From Nageia nagi (Eukaryota; Pinophyta): a stretch of 64,000 bases of DNA. The stretch is taken from assembly GCA_050084985.1 (NCBI GenBank), contig JBITNC010000001.1:121396001-121460000 (forward strand), in the 5' to 3' direction. The notes beneath the pieces are model-generated. The model saw only the letters and a list, made by a program, of their open reading frames with translations, searched no databases and was not told where the DNA came from. Positions 55,949 to 64,000 of this stretch are shown here, piece after piece (positions within the stretch are counted from its first letter, which is position 1; every line of letters starts with the position of its first letter). Position numbers and translations under genes: made by a program.

Positions 55949-56801
55949 ATTAACACCTAAAATGGTACCCTTAATACCATCCCACTTAGGTGCAACTTTA
56001 CACACACATTTAATCATATTTTAGTCATATTTTACCTTATTATCACATATTTATCAAGTTGTGTTCTTATGTTTTATGTTAGGTACACTAGGATGGTTTC
56101 AACCAATATTCAAGGGGTCAAATGGTGAATCATGCTTTATATAAATGTAAGTATCTCTAACCTATAAAAAAGCATGTCAAGATTACATATTGATAGTTAG
56201 TACCCTATAGTTTGATGTTTTTAAACATCACCTATTGAGATTGGAATCTTGTTATCACTCAAGCGAATGTATATTATCCACTTTCATAATCATATACTTG
56301 GTTTGACTTATCATCATATATTTTATCATTGATCCTTTTTTTTGAGCCTCATTCTTTAATAATATTCATTCCTATGATGAGCTCTCAAAGATTAGCACCT
56401 GCATTGGTGTTTCTCCTATAGTTGGCCTTGGGGCTCTCATAATAAGGTTGCCATTCTTTTTCAAGTTCATTCATAATATCATATACCTTGATACTATTAA
56501 TCACACATAGGTATTTATCTTTCACTCAATTCCTTTCTCTTTAGTGTGTGTAGTTCATTTTACATCTTGAAATCAATGTAATTTTTTTTACTACACTATT
56601 GGATTCCCTTATTCATGTATGTTTATTTGAGTTAATTAGCTTAGATAAATAATAGAAAGAATAAAACCCTATGTGATACCAAAACATATCAACATATTTG
56701 TACCTACCTTCTGTAGCATTTTATTTCTCTTAATTATTATTAGAATATAAGTGCTCTTGAACCTAACCATATTTTTACATCAAGAACCCTAAGGTTCTTG
56801 G
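55949..56801 (+). repeat. Element F 5' LTR and leader
   Basis: Non-coding sequence between the junction with LTR A and the first gag-like frame. The inner LTR end and primer site could not be fixed because the second LTR is outside the window. Confidence 0.5.
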
Positions 56802-58240
56802 TTGCATTTGATCAATGATTTTATGAGTGTGATAGAAATAGAAAACATAACTTATAAATTATTAACCAAATTGATGGTAATATTTGAGTTTCAAGCTCTC
56901 ATTGCAAAAGCATCTACACCTATAGTCAAGATCATTATTCAGCCCACTGAAGATGTTCACATCAATGTGAATGTTGCTATCAATACCAATGCTAATAGTA
57001 GCATAAACATTAGAAATTAGGAATCCAATCCATGTACCTTCACCTATGAATAATTCATACATATTGAATCTCATGTTGTGCATCTCAGTAGCAAATTCAA
57101 ATTTCATGCAGATTAGACTTAAAAAAAAAGGGTAACCCATTTAGTATGGAGATCCGAAACACACTCCTTGTTGGTAAAGATAAGGATCCCAAATTCAAAA
57201 ATTTTAATGATGAGATTGATCTTATCACACATGTTTAGGGTTTTTAATATATTATGGAGCTTAAATATGGGGTTAATGATCATTTTAAAGCAAAGTATTT
57301 CATATGAGATTAATCTATAAAGCTTACAAATGGTCTCATAGCTTTGAACTAGGTTCCTTAATATCATATCAATAATTGAAGGATTATTTCAAGGCTCACT
57401 TTATATGCAATGTGAAGAAACCAATTTATTTGATAGATTTGATCCATTAAAATCAAGGATAAATGGAGAGGTTAGACAAGTTTTCTCCTAGATTCCTCAA
57501 GCTTTGGAGTTCCATTGAACAAAAGGTGGAAGTTAGCTTCATTGCAAAAGTATTCATTGAAAATATTCATCTTGTTCTTGGTGAAAAAGGGCTTGATCAT
57601 GTTAATGGTTCATTTATGCATATGGTCTATTTTTTATAAGAAAGAATAATTCTTAGTAAGATCTAATTTTCTTAAGTATACATCATCCTGGTCCAAAAAA
57701 GATAATGGTAGGAATCCCTATAACAAAAAGGATGAAACTAATTAATGTAGTAGAACCATCTCATCAAGACAAACCTAAAGATAGAAAATTGGTCAAAGAA
57801 ATGTATATACTACCAGTAAACCCAACCAAATGTTTGAAGAATATATATAGAATGGTTTAATCAAATGAATTCAAGGAAAGGATTATGGACATAATGATGA
57901 AAAACCTAGTTGGTATGGGAAAAATCAATTTTACAAATATTATCAAATAAAGGGGTATAATACAATAGGTTGTTATGTTTTTAGAAAGAAGTTAAAATAC
58001 TTGTTAGATAGTGCAATAGTTTTATATAAAAATGATGTGCTCAAAGTAAAAAATTAGGATCTCCCTTCCATCAATATGGTGAATATGATTGTCTATGATG
58101 ATAATGGTGAACCTTTTGAGTTTGATTATGAATTTAGTGCAAAAACTAGATTTAGATGTAGGTTCAGATTTGTAAAAAACATATAATGTAGCCATAAGAT
58201 TGAAGAAAGCTACTCCTAACCTAGTTTCCACTATAAAAAG
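56802..58240 (+). pseudogene. Element F gag
   Basis: An N-terminal frame at 56802-57020 is followed by capsid-like text: near 57380-57580 YFKAHFICNVKKPIYLIDL, then LDKFSPRFLKLW and VEVSFIAKVFIENIH, the Gypsy gag pattern. Near 57910-57960 YKYYQIKGYNTIGC matches the C-YH-KGH-T--C knuckle of Tat gag with Cys and His replaced by Tyr and Gln. Many stops. Confidence 0.72.
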
Positions 58241-58544
58241 AGGTACCTTCTAAAACTTCTCTTAAGAAAACTAGGAAAGATAAATGCAAAAAGAATATTC
58301 TACAAAATATTAAAAATACAAATGCTAAAATAAGTTTCCTTAAATTATTTGAAATATATGAAGAGTGTAGACTAGTATTATTTGAGCTACTCAGTGGCAT
58401 TGATGTTGATATGGATATTTCTACTAGCTCCTTGGTAGGAATGATTGGTTATTTCAATAATGTTATTACATTTACTAAAAATGAAATTCTTAGTGATGAT
58501 ATAATTGATAAATTCTTAGCAACCCATATATGAGTAAAGTTACT

Positions 58545-58860
58545 AGGAAAAATAGTTAAACATGCATTTGTAGATGGTGGTGCAAGTTTAAACATTTGCT
58601 CCATTAACTTCTTAAAGAAATTTGGTGATAATTTAATGCCAAAATTTGTATGAAAGAAGTACAACATGTTATGATAATGAAATCAAAGCATGTGTTGGAA
58701 ATATCATACTACCTATTTAGTTGGGACTAAAGGAAATGGAAGTTATGACTTATTTGTTAGAAAAAAATCTTACTTATGACATTCTCCTTGGGAGACCATG
58801 GATACATCCTATGAGGTGCATATCATATACATTACATAGATTGATCAAATTTAACCATGA
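58545..58860 (+). pseudogene. Element F protease
   Basis: Reads KLLGKIVKHAFVDGGASLNI followed by CSINFLKKFGDNL, with an intact active site DGGAS, then after a frameshift LLEKNLTYDILLGRPWIHPM and LHRLIKFNHDG. This is the Tat/Gypsy aspartic protease; it retains the catalytic Asp, unlike element E. Confidence 0.87.
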
Positions 58861-58876
58861 TGGATAGCAATATGTA

Positions 58877-59523
58877 GTGGAAGCAATGGAAGAAAATCCA
58901 AACATGATCTCACAAGTTAGAAACACCATAGTTCCATATAGAAAAATTGAAATCCATGAGGATAATAATGAAAATAGTGAAGAAGATGAAGAAGGAAGTG
59001 ATACTATGCAGCTATATAAAGAAATAGGTGCTGGTACATATTTCATTAGCCAAAAGGTCATTAAAGATGATATCAAAAACTTAGGTAGACATCATAAATC
59101 CAAGGATGAATAGTTGCCATGCTAGCATCAACACTTGCACTCACCTAAGCACCTATGTTACCCTCATTATAGCAAATACAGTTAGGATCAATCAAAATTA
59201 GAATAGGATGATGTCAATATGATATTGTACAATACTAATACTTAAAATTATAATTAGAATTGGATATAGACAACAATAAGGTAGCAACCTATGTCAAATT
59301 CAACAAAAAGATAAGACAAATGAGGTATTATTCACCATTGATACTACAGTATATAGAATGTAGGAAGTATAAAGGTAAAGGCCTTGGTAGAAATAAACAT
59401 AGGATTGAAGAGTTACATGCAAAATTATTTGAGTCAAATGAAGGCCAACGTGGCCTAGGAATAAAGAAGGTAAATCAGAGAAAATTGGTCTCCTATAGTA
59501 GTGATAAAGAATTAGAGTTATAG
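58877..59523 (+). pseudogene. Element F linker with G-patch-like motif
   Basis: Two open frames, 58877-59113 (very acidic: EIHEDNNENSEEDEEGSDT) and 59260-59523, the second with KYKGKGLGRNKHRI and GQRGLGIKK, which fits a G-patch (GKGLG----G, then GLG). The same kind of motif occurs after the protease in element E. G-patches bind nucleic acid or helicase partners. Confidence 0.6.
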
Positions 59524-60227
59524 TCAATCAATATGGTTGAATTGGCATCAAAAATCAGGGCAAATCTCCAACTAAGGCTATTTCCACATTAGTTCTAGCA
59601 CTTGTGCTCACATCAACACCCATTTTAATCCTAGTTCCCACATTAAGGAAATAGATTTTGATTCCTCTTACTCCATGCTTGAAATGATAGTTTCTCAATC
59701 AACTGATGTGTTTGAAATAGATGATGCACTCCTGAACATGCTAGGGGAAAGATCAAAGTTTAAACCATTCCATTCCAAGAGATAAGGTAGTGTTTCTTAT
59801 AATCTTAATGCTTATTTCGAAGGATATAGAGGACATAGTAGGTTCTTCCCTACTACACTAGCTTACCTTCTTCTTTCATTACATAGAGTATGCTAGGTAG
59901 ATAGGGGTGTGTGTGTATGATATTCTTTCTCTCATGTCATAATAGGATTAAGGGTATTTCCTAACCTATCTCAACCTGATGATGAGATACCATGGTTGAA
60001 TGAGCCTCCTATTGAGATAAATATTAGTATAGAAGAGGTGCCAAAATTATTCATATTGGAATAGGAATCATTGAGGAAGAAAAGAAAATGTATCATTAAT
60101 TCTTGATATGATTCAAGGATATGTTTGCTTGGTAATATAGTGATATCAAAGGATTAGATTTAGCCTATGTGACCCACAAATTGATGGTACAAGAAGGTGC
60201 CAATCCTGTACAAAATAAAAATAAAAA
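59524..60227 (+). other. Element F, decayed segment before reverse transcriptase
   Basis: Expected to encode the rest of the linker. Phases such as EIDFDSSYSMLEM and NEPPIEINISIEEVPK near 59650-60040 look coding but belong to no known domain. Confidence 0.45.
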
Positions 60228-60780
60228 CTAATGCATCCAAAGCACTCTTTGTTAGTCAAGAAGGAGATTATAATATATCATAAAGAAATATTCATTGAGC
60301 CCATTAACTATTCACCTTGGTTAGCCAATATTTTTCTAGCTTTGAAAAAAAAAAATGAAATAATAAGTTGTATAGGTTTTAGGTATTTAAATAAGGCTTA
60401 TCCAAAGGATAACTTTTCATTTCCACACATTTGCACAATTATGAATTCTATAGTAGAACATGAGATGTTATCATTCATGGATGTTTTCTTAGGAAATAAT
60501 CAAATCAAAATCAACAAAGAGGATTAGCATAAGATAACCTTCACCACACTTTAAGGAACATTATGCTGGGTAGTCATGCTCTTTGGCCTTGAAAATGTAG
60601 GGGAAACATACCAAAGAGCATTGGTAACTATGTTTCATGACCTTATTTATAAATCAATTTACGTTTATGTTGATAAAATTCTTGCTAAATCTATTAAGAA
60701 AGAAAATCACTTAGAATACTTAAGATACATTTTTAAAGGATGAGATAATTTAACTTGAAGTTAAATCCTAAGAAGTATGT
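60228..60780 (+). pseudogene. Element F reverse transcriptase, N-terminal part, cut by element D
   Basis: Reads MHPKHSLLVKKEIIIYHKEI, YSPWLANIFLALKKKNEIIS, FRYLNKAYPKDNFSFPHI with LSFMDVFLGNNQIKI (motif A), then VMLFGLENVGETYQRAL (motif B) and IYVYVDKILAKS. The catalytic YVDD reads YVDK at 60666-60677, so the second Asp is lost. The domain stops at NPKKY at 60780, where the LTR of D begins. Confidence 0.88.
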
Positions 60781-61097
60781 TGTTATGAACCAAGTTCCCA
60801 AAATAGCATAAAATCATAAGAGAAAGAGCTCAACACCTTGAATAAGAGATTAAATCAGTAATAATAAGCCACTTCGAGGGGCAACCTCCTTTACATTACA
60901 TCAAATACACAACAATAGATAATACAAATGATAGTACTTCCTTAGTATATATAGGATTCCAAGGGTTGCCACTATAATGAAAGGACACTAGCTGACATAA
61001 CAATAATAATGTAAGTGAATAACAATAACCATAGTGGGCTTCTATGGGACACATAATAACAATATATGGGCTACATGATTAGTATAGGGACCTAACA
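60781..61097 (-). repeat. Element D 3' LTR
   Basis: On the minus strand it starts TGTTAGGTCCCTATACTAAT and ends GGTTCATAACA, with the TG...CA ends of LTRs, directly after a polypurine tract. The other LTR is outside the window. Confidence 0.85.
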
Positions 61098-61112
61098 TGC
61101 CCCTCTCCTTCC
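61098..61112 (-). other. Element D polypurine tract
   Basis: On the minus strand GGAAGGAGAGGGGCA immediately precedes the LTR. Confidence 0.88.
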
Positions 61113-61510
61113 AAAAAATATGTTGTCAATGTTTGAGCAGTTGTGGATGCTTCTGTAGAAAATTCTCATATTCCCATGTGGAATCTTCAGTAGGTAGGTT
61201 CTTCCATTAATGAGATACTCTAAAATTGATCATTTCTTAGCTTACAGATTCTTGATTCAATGATTACTTCTAGCTCCAATATAATTTTCCCTTCCTCATC
61301 GAGTTCTAGAAGTGTAGTTTGAATTGGGATCTTTTCACTAATAACCTTCTTTAAGCATGAAACATGAAAAATTGGGTGTACTCACGAAGAAGCTGGAAGC
61401 TCCAATTTGTATGCCATACTACCAACCTTTTGCAACACCTTATAAGGCCCATAGTGCTTGGGAGATAGTTTGTTATCCTTCTTAAATTGCTTGAGGGACA
61501 TCTATTTGTA
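61113..61510 (-). pseudogene. Element D integrase tail and chromodomain-like region
   Basis: Phases read FKKDNKLSPKHYGPYKVLQK and GSMAYKLELP (GPY/F-type segment), HPIFHVSCLKKVI, then LLELDEEGKIILELEVIIES and R-CKLRNDQF, followed by broken text where a chromodomain (L-KW---P---ATWE) should lie. In chromoviruses this domain guides integration toward marked chromatin. Aromatic residues expected for histone binding cannot be confirmed. Confidence 0.75.
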
Positions 61511-62532
61511 TGGTTGTAGCCATAAAAACACCCAATCACCCACTTCAAAACTTCTTTCACTATGATGTTGATTTGCTTGTTGTTTCATTTGATTCTGTGC
61601 CAAGGTTAGGTTATCCTTTAAGAGTTGGAGAACTTGTTGTTGATGCTCGATGTGATCTTCCACTGCTTGAACCTTTGATTTATCTCTTAGATATGATGTG
61701 ATGGATGGTGTATGATATCCATAAAGTGCCATAAATGGGGTCATTTTTGCTATGGTATGGAAGGAAGTGTTATACCACCATTGTGCCAAAGATAACCACT
61801 TAACCCATTATGTTTGTTTATCAGATACAAAGCAACGAAGATATCCTTCCAAACATTTGTTCACTATCTTAGTTTGCCCATCAAATTAAGGATGATAAGA
61901 TGAGCTATGAGCCAATTGAGTACCAAGATAAGAAAATAATTCTATCCAAAAATTCCCTGTGAAAATGGGATCTCTATCACTTATAATAATCTTTGGGTTT
62001 CCATGTAATTTTTGAAACTATCTCCATGAATGCAGTAATGATTGTACTAGCTTTGAAGGGATGGGATCGTGCACAAAAGTGTACATACTTGGTAAGTCTA
62101 TCAACAACCACCATGATGACACTCTTTCCTTTAAACTTGGGTAGATCCATGATAAAATCCATTGAGACTTCCTCCCAATGCTGACTTGGAATGGGTAATG
62201 GTTGTAAAAGACCTGGGGTCTTGATTGTCTCAACTTTATTTTGTTGGAAAACCAAACATTCTACCATAAACTTTTGGATATTAGATTTAAGGCCATCCCA
62301 AAAAAATTCCTTCTTGAATTTGTGCTAAGTTTTTAAAACTCCTGAGTGCCCTCCTAGAGGAGAGGTGTGTAATTCCAAAAGAACCTTTTGTTTGAGTTGG
62401 GAGTTCTACATAAATATAAGCGATCCTTGTACCATAATGAATCATTTTTCCAACTGAATGTATTAGACACACTAGGATCTTGATGTAGCTTTTGAATGAG
62501 TGTCCACACCTCCTCATCATTCCTCCATTCAT
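61502..62532 (-). pseudogene. Element D integrase
   Basis: Frame 62267-61977 reads NKVETIKTPGLLQPLPIPSQ, HWEEVSMDFIMDLPKFKGK (first catalytic Asp) and VVVDRLTKYVHF. In another phase [17 protein letters not shown] carries the second Asp. The Glu of the triad (GQTE) reads Lys in GQTKIVNKCLE (codon at 61868-61870). Frame 61789-61502 continues WWYNTSFHTIAKMTPFMALY, then QANQHHSERSFEVGDWVFLW. The N-terminal zinc region lies around 62290-62450 and is frameshifted. Confidence 0.88.
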
Positions 62533-62548
62533 CCCTTGCTTCAGTTAT

Positions 62549-62990
62549 CTACTCAGGTTGGAGAATTGAAATTGTGCATATCAATGCCTCAACATCCTCA
62601 TCCTTTCTTGAGAGTGCATCAGCTACAACATTTTGCTTCCCTTTTTTATAAATGATTTCAAAGTCATAACCCAACATCTTTGTGACCCATTTTTGTTGCT
62701 CTTCTAAATATAGTATTTGTTCTAAGAAGTATTTAAGACTATCATGATCTATTTTGACCTTGAAGTGTCTTCCCATTAGATAGGGATGCCATTTCTTCAA
62801 CGCATGTAGTATTGCCATCATTTCCTTCTCATAAATAGGTTTGTTTAAATTCTTTCCCTTTATTGGATGACTCTAAAAGGAAATGGATCTTCCATTTTGC
62901 ATTAAAATAGCACCAATGCCATTTCCTGAGGCATCACATTCCATAATAAAAGTTTTTGTGAAGTCAAGTGTAGCTATTATAGGAGCTTTA
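62549..62990 (-). pseudogene. Element D RNase H
   Basis: Frame 62821-62549 reads MMAILHALKKWHPYLMGRHF, KVKIDHDSLKYFLEQ, QQKWVTKMLGYDFEIIYKKG with NVVADALSRKDED, the C-terminal half of the Gypsy RNase H with its last Asp (ADALSR). The N-terminal half (62830-62990) is in other phases with a frameshift. Confidence 0.88.
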
Positions 62991-63990
62991 CACATTGCTT
63001 CTTTAAGATATTCAAAGGCCTTAGTTGCTTCTAGAGTCCAATAAAATGCATCTTTCTTTAGTAATGTTGTTTAGGTGCAATGATTCACCCATAATTCTTA
63101 ACAAACTTGCAATAATACCCCGTCAACCCCAAAAATCCTCTAAGGTGCCTTAAGGTTGTGGGAAGTCTCCATTCCTTGATGGCTTTAATTTTGTTAGGGT
63201 CTAGCTTAACACCCTCATGAGACATGATATGACCCAAATATTCTACCTCCTATACTCCAAAGAAACATTTGGATAGTTTTGCATACAATTGTTGTGCCTC
63301 CAATAGTTTGACCACCCTATCAACATGTTGAACATGATCTTCCCAACACTTGTTGTAGATTAGTATATCATCAAAGAATACTAACACAAATTTTCTAAGG
63401 AAGGGTTTGAAAATAGAATTCATCAAACTTTGAAAAGTGGAAGGTGCATTAGTAAGGCCAAAGGCAATGACCAAGAATTCATAATGACCTTCATGAGTTT
63501 TGAATGCTATTTTCGAAATGTCTTCTATCTTCATTCTAATTTGATGATATCTCGAGTGAAGATCTAGCTTGGTGAAGTATTTTGCTCCGTGTAATTCATC
63601 CAACAATTCATTAATGACAAGAATGGGAAATTTATCTTTAATAGTGAGCTTGTTTAGCTCTCTATAATCTAGACACATACACCATGCTCCCTCCTTCTTA
63701 AGCACCATTACTACTAGGAAGAGAAAGAACTTTAGCTTGGTCGAATTATACCTCTTTCTAGCATTTCTACAACCATATGTTCAATTTCACTCTTCTGGGC
63801 ATATGGATATCTGTAAGGTCTAATGTTGGGAGGAACACATTCTATAATTAAGTTAATACCATGATTATGATCTCAATTAGGGGGGAGACCTTTGGGAGTA
63901 TCAAATACCTTGGGATACTTATCAATGACTTTCTAGAGATCTAGAGAATTACCTGGCTTAGATGTTTGGACATCTAGTGACAATAATTAT
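62991..63990 (-). pseudogene. Element D reverse transcriptase
   Basis: From the right edge, phases read [20 protein letters not shown] and VVEMLERGI (entry to RT). Frame 63708-63250 (152 codons) reads [56 protein letters not shown] (motif A), [20 protein letters not shown] (motif B) and [11 protein letters not shown] (motif C). The catalytic FFDD codons are at 63367-63378 and intact. Downstream text ([13 protein letters not shown]) continues to about 63100. Confidence 0.92.
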
Positions 63991-64000
63991 ACAATTACAC

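Larger units (their letters stand above)
55949..60780 (+). mobile_element. Element F: second Tat-type Gypsy element, 5' portion
   Basis: From 55949 the LTR A sequence stops and a new sequence begins TATTAACACCTAAAATGG, plausibly a TGTTAACACC LTR start with G changed to A. Gag, protease, a linker with a G-patch-like motif and reverse transcriptase follow on the plus strand, then D interrupts it at 60781. The rest should lie beyond D. Motifs resemble element E but the copy is a distinct subfamily. Confidence 0.8.
60781..64000 (-). mobile_element. Element D: chromovirus-type Ty3/Gypsy element (3' portion)
   Basis: On the minus strand the order from the right edge is protease-RT linker, reverse transcriptase, RNase H, integrase, chromodomain-like tail, polypurine tract and a 317-bp 3' LTR. 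The 5' part lies beyond 64000. The integrase C-terminus with a GPY/F-type segment and chromodomain-like tail, and the single RNase H, indicate a plant chromovirus. It inserted into the reverse transcriptase of element F. Stops and frameshifts are fewer than in A, E or F, suggesting it is the youngest layer on this side. Confidence 0.9.

Noticed and set aside
58774-59076. Minus-strand frame of 100 codons
   Set aside because: It is antisense to the protease tail and acidic linker of element F; the acidic codons GAA and GAT give Ser/Phe-rich text on the other strand.

Overview
The window is AT-rich plant nuclear DNA made almost entirely of decayed transposable elements; no intact host gene is visible. 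The organism is a land plant: there are PPR-DYW RNA-editing protein remnants, plant-type LTRs with initiator tRNA-Met primer sites, Tat-lineage Gypsy elements with two RNase H domains, a chromovirus, and plant LINEs. Heavy nesting, strong loss of CpG and stop codons that often look like CAA/CAG turned into TAA/TAG suggest a large, methylated, slowly purged genome such as a gymnosperm. That last step is inference.

Left part (1-14552). Two GC-richer, CpG-bearing stretches lie near the start (361-720 and 1088-1800); the second holds a leucine-rich-repeat receptor fragment and a LINE fragment, both minus strand. From about 3.6 to 7.8 kb the minus strand carries a broken low-complexity Pro/Gln/Ser/Tyr-rich reading frame, including a four-copy 81-bp repeat. 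A minus-strand LTR terminus is seen at 10.89 kb. At 13.08-14.55 kb lie two minus-strand copies of a PPR-protein DYW domain; the longer one has E, E+ and DYW regions and is cut exactly at the start of an LTR at 14553.

Nested complex (14553-64000). The layers can be read from LTR halves and target-site duplications. Element A (Ty1/copia, plus) sits in the PPR gene and spans 14553-55948. Its 5' LTR is split by element B (minus strand, copia-type gag only, 14987-51099, duplication ATTAT). B is split by a LINE, L (21124-50068, 15-bp duplication). L is split three times: by C (non-coding LTR element, 21475-26143), by X (8.2-kb unclassified insert, 27872-36097, 9-bp direct repeat), and by E (Tat-lineage Gypsy, 40935-49381). 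The 3' LTR of A is cut at 55948 by F (a second Tat-type Gypsy, plus), and the reverse transcriptase of F is cut at 60780 by D (chromovirus, minus, running off the right edge). Removing insertions gives sensible lengths: A about 5.3 kb, B about 7.2 kb, L about 7.5 kb.

All coding remnants carry stops or frameshifts, so none is expected to make a full protein. The points of most interest are the ordered insertion history in a PPR gene, the post-RNase H extension of the LINE, the unclassified insert X with a CpG-bearing island, and the repeat-encoded low-complexity protein relics.
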